Shown piece by piece: positions 13,800-25,300 of a DNA stretch of 64,000 nt (its first letter is position 1; each line of letters begins with the position of its first letter). The position numbers and the translations under genes were made by a program. Origin of the DNA: Mactromeris polynyma (Eukaryota; Mollusca; Bivalvia; Venerida; Mactridae); NCBI GenBank assembly GCA_032209605.1, contig JASFXZ010000016.1, forward strand, positions 4,650,001 through 4,714,000, read 5' to 3'. Under the pieces are notes generated by a model. The model was not told the origin of the DNA, did not search any database, and saw nothing but the letters and a program-made list of their open reading frames with translations.

Positions 13800-14115
13800 A
13801 TTTTTTGTTCATTTGTTTACCTTAATATGTTAAACATGCAATAAACCTGCATTTAGAAATAATGAACTCATAATATATTGATTCGTATTTGTTGAAGAAA
13901 GAATTGTTGGTACATCATTTTTTTTTAAATCCAGTTTTTAACAATCATGCTATTTTAAGAGTTCTGTCTGTTAGTAAAATGGTAAAAAAGATAGTTTCAA
14001 TCGGTTATACATTGCAATGGTTCTTATTAGAGATGTTTTAGTCAATGTAACAACAATACTGGATGAAGCCAATTCAAACATTTTATGTTCAAATGAGCCA
14101 GATACATCTTTAAAA
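13800..14115 (+). repeat. Dispersed sequence related to 38420-38705
   Basis: Shares about 280 bp with 38420-38705, with indels. The best conserved part (about 14010-14112) reads open on the plus strand: MVLIRDVLVNVTTILDEANS then NILCSNEPDTSL. Confidence 0.7.
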
Positions 14116-15268
14116 GAAACAACACTGCCTTGACGAGCGCTTGGAGAGGGACACGTAGCAATGATCAATCAATTCAGAGCAGCATCGGGACAGTATTTGC
14201 GTGGTATACTGATAATTGACATAATATTTACACCATGCCACCACGAAAGGTCAGCGTACAACGTAATTGTAAACCCATTACGAACAAAGTCATTGTCCAC
14301 TTCTCACGAAAATATTTAACGGCAAGATGTAAATAGTAATCAGTGTTCCAGCAAATGTCACGAGCCACAGAAATGATAAATGATACATTATTGATATTAC
14401 GTCATTATTATATCTTATGATATCGTATGCATTCCACTGAGACATGGTTTAAAACGTGAACATCATACTTTTCATTCTGATTATACTCGAGGGTACCATA
14501 CATTCTTGTTTTTAAGCTCACTGGAATAAGGGCATATTATTTATCATTACTTGTATTGATCCCGTAGCATCGAACAAGACATACAAACGTCTGAGACTAC
14601 CAAAGTAGTTTCCCTCATCGTAAATATATTACCCAGACTCAAATAAGCAATGTTTGACATTGTAAAAGGATCCCTATCTGATGTACCACATGTTTTTGAA
14701 CAATATCAAATTAGATACATTTGCCTCGTAAGTCAGTGTATATACAGATAACTCGGTGTTTACTCGGTGAATGAATATATATATGTAATTACAGCTCCTG
14801 TTGTTTATGTTGCTGTTGGTAGAAAGGGAAGGCATTACCTTGTATCTATGACAACGATTGTGTAGAGTACTGGGAATGACATCCAAGATTTGTTGCTGTC
14901 GATCTGTAGAGTATAAAATTGTATGCATATAAGAGCAATTTCATTATATTATACTTGTGTATTAAGAAGTTATGCAGAAAGTCATTTTATTTCTGGATCA
15001 CCCCTCGTACACATACATGCTGTTTTAGACGTGTATGTATCTTTCGTGACCCATACATCATTTATAACAACATTCTTCTAAGTGTATAAATTACTGAGAT
15101 GCGCATAAATTCAATCCCGAGAGTGTTTTACTCGTGGTTGAAATATTATCATACGAATAATATGGTCACTGTCGAACTGCATTGAGCACAATGCAATGCT
15201 GCTGTAAATAAATCCCCCAAATTGAAAAGAATTTCATTTTCCAATTTATTTCTTTTCTTATCATAGTA

Positions 15269-15480
15269 CAGTAAAACATCACTTAAAGACTATCTCAATA
15301 ATACGACCACCTCAACATTAAGAACATCATTTGCATGTCATTTTTTACTGCTTTGCTCCTTATTTAATCTCAATATTAAGACCACATCAATATTAAGACC
15401 ACATCAATATTAAGACCACATCAATATTAAGACAACTTATCAAGGGTACCAATGATGTTCTTATTATTGAGGTTTTACTG
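15269..15480 (+). mobile_element. Sister copy of the CAGTAAAAC-end MITE, with four 17-bp units
   Basis: Starts CAGTAAAACATCACTTAAAG after TA and ends GAGGTTTTACTG. Near 15370-15430 it holds four tandem CAATATTAAGACCACAT units (17 bp), the complement of the minisatellite unit at 19.9-20.4 kb. Confidence 0.82.
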
Positions 15481-16540
15481 TGTAATGCATAAACAACTGT
15501 GAAAAAATAACTTCGGTGATATGAAATATGTAATAATCTGTTCAAGAAAGATACTAATTATTACATTATTCGGACTATTCAAAGTGAATTCAGTTTCTAT
15601 AACTAGACTACATCACATGTAACGGATTAATCCATTCATCAGGTCAGTATGGCAGGGGATTAAATCACGGAGTACGTTAACGCTGGAGTCTGGATTACTG
15701 GAACACGATATATGATTCAACTTCTCGAAAGAAGTTGACATTTATTAGGTCTGATTTCACTGCACAGGAGAAAATGTGCAATACAAGGCTAGCCAGTTTC
15801 ATCGATTTCACTGAGATAAAATGTCATCATTGCCCCTCGTTGATAATTGCATGTCACTTGCTACATAAATACAATTTGATATTTAGCTGTTTTTGTCATG
15901 TTTGTATTATATTTTTATTATTGTCGTTTGGCACTGATACATGGCTGTATAATGGACAATAGGAAGAAGTTACAATGAAACACACGAGTGCCTTTTCATA
16001 GAATAATGTCTTTCTCGGCTCAGTGGTACTAACATGGTTTTGCTATTTGCATATCAGTGTCGCGTAAAGCAATCAAATCTTACGTTAACCACCAAGGCAA
16101 TGTCGCTTCAACTAAACAACGTTTGTAACCTCGACGCGGATTGGTTAACCTTTCGACAAAGAGTACGTTACCTTACCGAAATCCACAGAATTTCGGTCAA
16201 TGTACCGAACTCCATTTTGAATCTGGATTGACCAGCAATCGTAACATCTCGGCATTTTTTATGCTGCACAACAAATTGCACCGACCATCTTTTTTCAAGA
16301 TATTTCTTGTTTTGAATTGTACTTGGTACATCGTCATACAAAGTACAAAATATACAGTACATCACATGAGAACATGAAACGAACGGAAGAGAAAAGAAAA
16401 CTGGGGGATTACTACACGTTTTAGAGGACAAACAAATCATACGGCGTTATAAAAGAGAAAAGAGAATATGTGAAAAAAGCAAATATTGTTCGAGTGTGAC
16501 CCTCGAATTATGGTAATGTTAAAGATCGTTGTTTTAAGGA

Positions 16541-16790
16541 TTAAGCCGCGGCCGTAGTTCAGTGGTTAGTGCGCTGGACTTGTAACCCGGCGATCTGGGT
16601 TCGATTCCCGGTCGCGGCAGGTCATACCCTTCCATGAAAATTTGACAAAAATGTCGATTTTCCTCCACATGTGGAGAAGTTGCCGGCTGGTAAGAATTCA
16701 GTCCAGGAAAAACTGGTTAGGTGAACCGGCCGCCGTATATAACTGAAATATCGTTGAGAAACGGCGTTAACCCCGATGAAACAAACAAAC
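16541..16790 (+). mobile_element. tRNA-derived SINE with 11-bp target duplication
   Basis: The tRNA-like head (16545-16618) folds with a 7-bp acceptor stem and 5-bp T-stem, anticodon TGT (Thr), A-box GTAGTTCAGTGG and B-box GGTTCGATTCC. A body follows (CACATGTGGAGAAGTTGCCG) and the tail is ACAAACAAAC after CGGCGTTAACCCCGATG. TGTTTTAAGGA flanks both sides (16530-16540, 16791-16801). The tail resembles mollusc Meta-type SINEs as I recall them. Confidence 0.85.
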
Positions 16791-16944
16791 TGTTTTAAGG
16801 AGTATTTTACAAACTTAGCTACGTTGAATAATACACGGGTTCTTTTACTCTTCGCTGTTTTTGGGAATGTTTCAAATCGTGTTTTTATACTCGTAACGTT
16901 ACGTCAAGTCCATTCAGCTTCTGTTTTATTTCCTAAGGACGGCT

Positions 16945-17045
16945 ATAAGATGGCGTAGTGGACGAGGGCTCGAGCACCTGACTACTGATACAATAGATGT
17001 GGAGATCGAGCCCCACGCCGAGCGGGGTTTGATCCCGAACTACAC
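16945..17045 (+). repeat. Degraded tRNA-like SINE head
   Basis: GATGGCGTAGTGGACGAGGG followed by GGAGATCGAGCCCCACGCC has A- and B-box-like spacing, with a second GGTTTGATCCCG. Weak. Confidence 0.3.
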
Positions 17046-18229
17046 AATATTTGAATTACATTGGGAATGACTAGAACAAGTTGTGAAAATTGTTCTACAA
17101 TTCTTGTAAATTAAAACAACATATCTTTCTAACAAAATTCTCGTTAGCCGTAAGGTTGAAAAATACTATCTAATTACAATTAAAAATCAATTAATAATTT
17201 ATTATCACGTGCGACTTTCCAACACCAGAACCTTTACTCTTGCTTATTGTCATTCCCCTGATATAGTTATTCATATTAAGTTCTTCCCTGAAACACCTTG
17301 CTAGTTTTAGATAAAAATGGTCTGACACATTTAACACCGCACCAAGGGGAACTAACTCTGTATTTGACTTTACTGTAAAAAGTTGTGTTTGAATTATCTC
17401 CCATTTTCTCGTAAATTTGCTCAAACTATTGAAACTGAATAATTTTCGTATGGGGCTACAAAATGCTATGCATATCGGTGGAATGATACATACTTTGACA
17501 GCGTAATCTTATCGTATAGCTTCGTGGAAATAATAACCATAAAGCGAATTACAGCCTTGGAACTTTCAGTAAAAATACTTGGGGTTTACATCGATTTAAC
17601 AGCTAGCTAACCTTACACTTAATCGCTTTATGGTTAAGATGACGAACATTGAGTTGAAGACGACATGAACGTTCGTATTATGTACAGTTGACAAAACATA
17701 ATGACCGCAGAAAAAATAATTAACAACATCTTCTTTATATCGTACAAACATAGTTTTTATGTTCGGTTCACAGTACTTATACTTTCATTATCTCATTGTA
17801 AAGTACTTTGACAATAACCAATTCATAGTATGGTGTCATTTTGACGGACAGTTATGAAGCAAAAAGGCAAAAATGAAATAGGATTGATCTTGATTTTATA
17901 CCAAAGCGAGCAGTGCAACAAAAATGTACATCATTTTTGTGAAAGAAAGTATTCGTTTAATAAATGGATCGATTTGTTTTATTTGCTATAGTCTGTTTAA
18001 CATACTTCGTAACACGATTTTATGTGTGTATCACTAATAAGTATATCTGACGAAATCGGATACTTCTACTGTCTTGTTTTTAATCAACATTTTGTTTTAA
18101 TTTATATAGGGAATGAATTAGTTGAAATTTAAAAAAAACTATTAATGCCTTTATTGACAGTTCCAAAGCTGTACATCGCTTGTGGTTTTTATTTCTATTG
18201 ATGTTCTTTTGATGTGTGTAGGTTCCCCT

Positions 18230-18520
18230 ATGTGCAGTTCATTTACTTGATATAATATTCTTGTTATTCCCCCCCCCCCCCCCCCCTTCGGCCTATTATT
18301 ACTGACTTTCTTGACTTGTTCCGTGATGTATTCAATCCATTTAAATGCCCCCCTTGTTGTTCCTTAAACTCTTCTTTTAAGTTGTTCTTATATAATGGTG
18401 AGCCAGGCCATTCCTTGCTCACCTATTCTTATACATGTTTACCCTTGCACCCTATTCTAATGTTTTGTAGAAGGCATAGTATTATGTATGTTGTGTTCCC
18501 TGTAACAATGTTATCCCTTC
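18230..18520 (-). repeat. Dispersed repeat family copy with a poly-C tract
   Basis: Complement of the family: the CTTCGGCCTATTATTACTGA and GTGTTCCCTGTAACA blocks. A run of about 18 C lies near 18270-18287. Partial copies with the GGCATTGYCTTGTG...GGCGTTCCC box occur near 11030-11080, 22440-22510, 28858-28890 and 47700-47770. Confidence 0.6.
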
Positions 18521-19390
18521 TTCTATTTTGATGTACTGGTACTAAAATGGCCGCTAAAATACGACAAGAAATACGCGAAAAACACATGCATACACATATA
18601 TCTGGGAGATGTATAGAATATACATGTAGTTATCACCCATGTAAAATCACGAGGCCACCGTCCATAGCAACACACTTTTAAAAACCCGGTCCCGTATACG
18701 TATATTAGTATGACGATACAAATAACTTAAAAGTTATGGAACAACACTTTTCGAACGAACAATGCATGTACAATTTAAAGAATTCGGTCATAAATTTTCA
18801 ATTTGAGTTCAGATAAAATGTCAAAAAATGCGTTCGATTGTTGGCGTGTTTTGATTGGTCATTGACTTCGGCGCACGTATTCACACATATATATCGTTCT
18901 GTTCCCGAAAAATGACCCCATTACTTTGCAAAGGTCGATGGTTTTCGAATACAGGATTTACTAGCGTTGATCAATTGTAATGGTTAATGAATTGAAAGTT
19001 CGATTTCTAGTAATAGCTTGTGATTTCGTGTTTGTTTTATGTCGACTTCAACAATAATAAATATGTTCAAAAGAATTTTTCTAGACGCAAACATATTTAA
19101 AAAAATTATCAATGAAACTGTCCTACATTTTTATTATGAAGGATAATTTCACTTGAAATAATTTATTGTTGCTGTTTTCATAATTGAAATAAGAAATTCA
19201 CGAAACCTAAAAACAGAGGCTACATTTTCTGGTGATAAATTTTCAAATTCGGTTTGTTTCAAGGTATTTATGCAGATTATTTTTGTTTCCTGTGGTTCAA
19301 TTCTGACACTTGTTTCTTCTCAAGGTGGTCAATTTCGCGAGTAACGAGACAATCTGTGTTTAAGTCACTAACCTCACTTAGTGATACAGA

Positions 19391-22300
19391 ATGGAATGGT
19401 ATAAAAGTATTTTCGTGACAGCAGTTCTGTTATTGATGCTTTTCATTAGGGTAAGTTACAATTTGAATTGGATTTTTATAAAGCTTTAAACCTTAACCAG
19501 ATTTAGTCATTACTTCAATGTACAAGTGCTAGTATATTTGAAGCATGGACAATTCAGTAAAACATCGCAACCTCTGTACAGCAACACCTTTAGGGGGTTG
19601 CTACTTCGACTATTGTCGAGAAATCGTTGTTCTACAACAGGTTAAATTGGTGATAACATTTACAGCGGGAACATGATTGTATACTATTATTTAAGGAAGT
19701 GGTTACTTATGTGATGTCCGCTCTGGACAGGTTGGACTGTATGAGTACGTGCATAGTGTGTATTCTGAACCTGGAACAAATATATTTCCAAGTGCAGTAA
19801 AATCTCATTAATAAGACCACCCTTGTGAGCCTTGAAAACTGGTCTTAATATCGAAGTGGTGAATAAAGAGCAAAACAGTGAAATGGACTTTAAAATTGTG
19901 GTCTTAATTTTGAGGTGGTCTTATTATTGAGATGGTCTTATTATTGAGATGGTCTTATTATTGAGATGGTCTTATTATTGAGATGGTATTATTATTGAGA
20001 TGGTCTTATTATTGAGATGGTATTATTATTGAGATGGTCTTATTATTGAGATGGTCTTATTATTGAGATGGTCTTATTATTGAGATGGTCTTATTATTGA
20101 GATGGTCTTAATATTGAGATGGTCTTATTATTGAGATGGTCTTATTATTGAGATGGTCTTATTATTGAGATGGTCTTATTATTGAGATGGTCTTATTATT
20201 GAGATGGTCTTATTATTGAGATGGTCTTATTATTGAGATGGTATTATTATTGAGATGGTCTTATTATTGAGATGGTCTTATTATTGAGATGGTCTTATTA
20301 TTGAGATGGTCTTATTATTGAGATGGTATTATTATTGAGATGGTCTTATTATTGAGATGGTCTTATTATTGAGATGGTCTTTCGGTGAGGTTATACTGTA
20401 TTCGCTTCCGTCTTGTAGTTACGCGCTATTGTGCTACATAATCTTACAATATGCCATCATCATCTACCTTTAATTGTATAATTCAAAGTGAACGAACGCA
20501 CTCGTGTATGCTATACTCACGTAACCTAAGTCCGTCAATCATTTCTCTGAATTTTTTACTGTTCTTTTGTAATATTACAGGTGGTCGTAGGTACAGGAAA
20601 AGTTGAAATCCGTTTATTAACCTTTGAGAATATAGAAGGGAAGACTTCCTATGGACGTTGTTGTGACCCTAGCAGGGGGAGACAATGTATGGGAGAATGT
20701 GACCATCTATTTATACTCTGCTTGGATAAAAGAAACGGGTAAATACATTATATAATTCGTTTTAAATATGCTGCAATTTGTTAGAGATGTCTGTGCTTTA
20801 TGTCATCAAATTTTGATGTATATAAATCTTTATATTTCTACTGTAAATCTTCAAATCTGATTTGAATTGTTAGATTATTTTTTTCTGATATTACGTCACA
20901 TATGTACGATTCGTAATTATGAATGTGATAAGTAAACTCTTAATTAAAGACCACCTCGAACTTAAAACCACCTCATTTATACGATCTCTTTTGATCAGTC
21001 TTAAATGTTCTTCCATGTCTTCCAACTCGATAATCGGAATACCATAGTACTAAGACAGTCTTTCTTCAGAACCATTTCCATTATCAAAGTTTTTCATTTT
21101 AGTATTCAATGTTTTAAGTTAAATGTTGGATGTATTTTGTTTAAGTGTTTCGATGTAAATACAAATTTCATTTTTTATTTGTTTTTTTAGACCAACAAGT
21201 ACATGGGCGTGTCCCTACGGAAGAGTAGCCACTGGACATTATGATGATGCAAATATTATTACATTTGGGGATAGTATTGTTGGTACCAATAATCCTGTAA
21301 TATTTCCCTTTGACAGGTGGCCGGTAAGTCCACATTAATATAAATTTAAGGGATTTTGGAAATGCCAGCTTGACCTTTCATTGTATACGTAGTACTAAAC
21401 TGTTGATACCCTTCCTCTGATTTAATGTTTGTTGCACGAGCTTTGCGCACCTACTTGTTTGACTAGCGATAGTTTTTTTATTGTTCAAAAGATGACCGCT
21501 GAGATTTAAACAGATGGACTTTCAGGAATGTTCGGCTACAGTCGGACCTCGTCCATTCGAATTAATAGGACCCGATATTTCTTTTCGAATAATACATGGT
21601 TTCGAATATCCCATTTCAATTCGTGTCTAAGAAGATATCGAGGTGTTGGTGCCAGATTCAGCTAGCTCCCTATCAATGTATTAGGGAGATGGTAGATTCT
21701 GCGTTTACCCCTCGATGTATCGGGACCTGATATTTATTCTAGATGATACCAAGTATTCGGATAGAATGTTGTCGAATAAACGAGGTCCGACTGTCTGTAT
21801 ATATACTTAATCAAAGTACTGTGATACTTGCTCCCAGACTCACTACTCATTCTAGGGGTCTATGAAACTGAAGGTGAGGGTAGAGGACCACGACCCCAGT
21901 AAGAATGATTTCGTGGAATTATTTCGATCTTACCTAGACGTAAAACCAGCCATGATGGAAGGTTTAGCGAGTGAGATGGAAATTCCAATCCAAAAGAGAA
22001 CAAAGTAAGTATAAAGACTCACTCAATATGCTTCATCATTTGAATTATAACGTTGTTTTACAGACATAGTAGTAGTTTACGGCGGCCATTTAGCCTATCC
22101 TAAGTTTCATGGTTTCGAAACCTTATTTAATAAACGTTTTATCCGTAACTATTTAATTCAGTAGAAGTCAAACATGGATAAGCTATATTACAGCCTTTCC
22201 TCATGCTCGGCACTTTGAGTATCAACTGTTGACATTTCGATTGGAAGTCATAAGGCGTGCTTTTAAGCCTAATTGGTTCAGCTTTCATCGTATTATGTTA

Positions 22301-25300
22301 TTTCTAGTATGCTATGATGTAATGTTTACTTTAATTTCTGCTGTTATAGCCACTGATATATTCGTTCCAAGAGTTTCTTGAAACGCCTTGCCCCCCGCCT
22401 TTTTCCATACATGGTTGTCCTTGCACCTCCTCAATGTCTAACGTGTTGTGGACTGGGGATCTGTGTAGGGAGGCATTGTCTTGTGCATATGGCGTTCACT
22501 GTAACACTTTAATCTCTCTTTTATACATTTTAGATTAGTGCTTACTACGAAGATTTATTGTGATCCATTGTATCACGGACCAGGATGTACCGTATACTGC
22601 AAACCTACTGATAACATTATGGGACATTATACATGCGATATGGAATCTGGAAGAAAAATGTGTCACCCTGGTAATGTTGCATGTTTTGTTGTTATTTCTT
22701 AAACTAAAAATGTTCTGAAATCTAGAAGTTGAATCTGTCAGTCCTACGCATTAGCAGAATGCTCAAAGTGGTAACATTGCTACAGAAAGCTGAAACAATT
22801 TCAAGTTGAATTGTGTTGTAAATCCCTAACGGGTGTGAAGCGAATGAGGCATCGGCCTCACAACCCGGAGTGTGAGGTCTAACCCGACAAGGTGTCTCCA
22901 ATGTTGACCTTTTATTTTTTTACTATATAATAGGCATACAATTATGTAGTATATATGTTTAGCACCTGTGGTATAGTTTGATAGCGGTCAATATTTGGTT
23001 GACCAAAAACGATGTCCATATAATTCAAAATGTTAGAAATAAATCGATATATTACAAACCTCAAACCTAAATCATACTTTCCTTAATTATATAATCCTAG
23101 GTTGGAGAGGTTCTAATTGCGAGATGAACTTAGATGACTGCACCGGGAATAGATGTACAAATGGCGGTATGTGTGTAGATGGGGACGGTGCATACACGTG
23201 TAAATGCCCTCCTAAGTACAGAGGTAGGTCAGATGGAAGCAAAAATATCTCATTACCTAGTTGATATTGTACTGGTTGATTCCCTTTTATCCTGCACAAT
23301 CTGATTTATTCAAAGATATAATGCACATCCACATTGCTTTGTTGCTTTAATGATAAACACTGATAGTTTTAACGCTTAACATAACGCTTGTTAGTTGATA
23401 GTAACAGTATCTTGTCCACGAAGCCCTGTGTATGAGATACTTAATTTTCCTTCCATTTCAAGGATTCTATTGTGAACAATACTATGAGTCGTGTCGGAGA
23501 CAATCTTGTCAAAACGGGGGTACATGTGAGGACATTGGTGGTGGTGAATTCACATGTACATGCATCCATGGATTTGTGGGACATTCCTGTGAAGTTGAAG
23601 TGAACGAATGTCAACCAAACCCTTGCCAGCATGGCGCTAAGTGTAACGACATCATAGGAAGATTCGAATGTGAATGCGTTGGGTTCAAGGGTCACATTTG
23701 CGCCATTGATATAGATGAGTGCACTGAAAATAACCGTTGCGTCAATGGTGGCACTTGCCAAAACAATATTGGTTCCTATACCTGTGAGTGTGTCGAAGGA
23801 TGGCAAGGTCCGCACTGCGAAATCGATGTTGATGAATGTGTTGGAGAGCCGTGCAAGAATTATGGTACATGTGTTAACTATTTAGGAACGTTTACTTGCC
23901 AGTGTGAAGAGGGTTTCAAGGGAGAGTTGTGTTCAGCGGACATTAATGAATGTGATAACTCTCCATGCGGAGGTTTCGGTGCTTGTCACAACACACATGG
24001 TTCGTATTCTTGTCAATGCTCGGATGGGTTCTATGGAAAGCTTTGTAACTTGGATATAGACGAATGTGACGGAAAACCTTGTACAAATGGAGGCAATTGT
24101 TCTAACGTACCTGGGTCATATTCCTGTCAATGCGAGACAGGTTTCTCTGGTAATCATTGTGCTGATGACATTGACGAATGTAAAACGATAAAATGTAACA
24201 ATGGAGGGACGTGCGTAAATACGCATGGCTCTTTTTATTGCGACTGTATGAAAAATTTCACTGGCTCATATTGTGAAAACGATGTTCACGAATGTGCAGA
24301 ATCGCCATGTCAAAATGGAGGCAAATGCAGAGATCTGATTGGTTTATTTGAATGCGAATGTCGGCCTGGATGGAGTGGCGCGCTTTGTGAAGCTGATGTT
24401 AACGAATGTGATTTCGACACGTGTCAAAATCAAGCAAATTGCAGAAACACCGCAGGATCATTCAGTTGCGAATGCATAAAAGGTTTCCAAGGAGACATTT
24501 GTGCAACTGACATGAATGAATGCGCGTTTGGTATATGCGAAAATGAAGCAACTTGCACGAATACTTATGGTTCGTATGATTGCAAATGCAAAGCTGGCTT
24601 TTTGGGACAAACATGTAGCGAAGATAAAGATGAGTGTGGCATGAATCCTTGCAATAATGAAGCTACTTGCCACAACTCGTTTGGATCCTATACGTGTTTG
24701 TGCCCAAAGGGCTGGGAAGGATTTCATTGTGAGATTGATATTAACGAATGCAAAGACAATCCGTGCAAAAACGACGGGGTATGCATTAATTACTCTGGAA
24801 ATTACACGTGTCATTGCGCGCCAGGTTTTACCGAAGAACATTGCACAATTGATGTTAATGAATGTGAAGAATCGCCGTGTGGATATTTTGGAACTTGTCA
24901 AAATACACAGGGCTCCTTCACGTGCGAGTGTGACTCCGGTTTCTATGGAAAGCTTTGTAATACGGATCTTGACGAATGTGAGCTCAGTCCTTGTGAAAAC
25001 AATGCAATTTGTGACAATGTTCCGGGATCATACTCGTGTTTGTGCAAGGACGGTTTTTGGGGTAAAAACTGTTCTATGGACACAAATGAATGTGAGAGTA
25101 TTGAATGTCATAATGGAGGAACATGTGTGAATGCACATGGTTCTTGGTATTGCGAGTGTACCAAATACTTCATTGGAAAATTTTGCGAGGAAGACGTGAA
25201 CGAATGTGTTGATTCACCGTGTAAAAATGGCGCGGAATGTACTGAAAGAATAGGATCCTTTGAATGTAAATGCGCCGGCGGATGGACTGGAGCTCTCTGT

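Larger units (their letters stand above)
7722..19390. other. Intergenic stretch without a supported gene
   Basis: Holds the SINE at 16.5 kb, MITEs at 8.8, 11.1 and 15.3 kb, repeats at 13.8 and 18.2 kb, and otherwise unassigned AT-rich DNA. The small open frames lack family motifs and splice context. A 5' non-coding exon of the channel gene probably lies in here. Confidence 0.5.

Noticed and set aside
16545..16618. Functional tRNA-Thr gene
   Set aside because: It folds well, but it is directly fused to a SINE body and tail within one target duplication.
17191..17424. Minus-strand frame with GSGVGKS, like a Walker A motif
   Set aside because: Only 77 codons, stops right after the motif, and no helicase or ATPase motifs follow. 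Chance or a tiny remnant.
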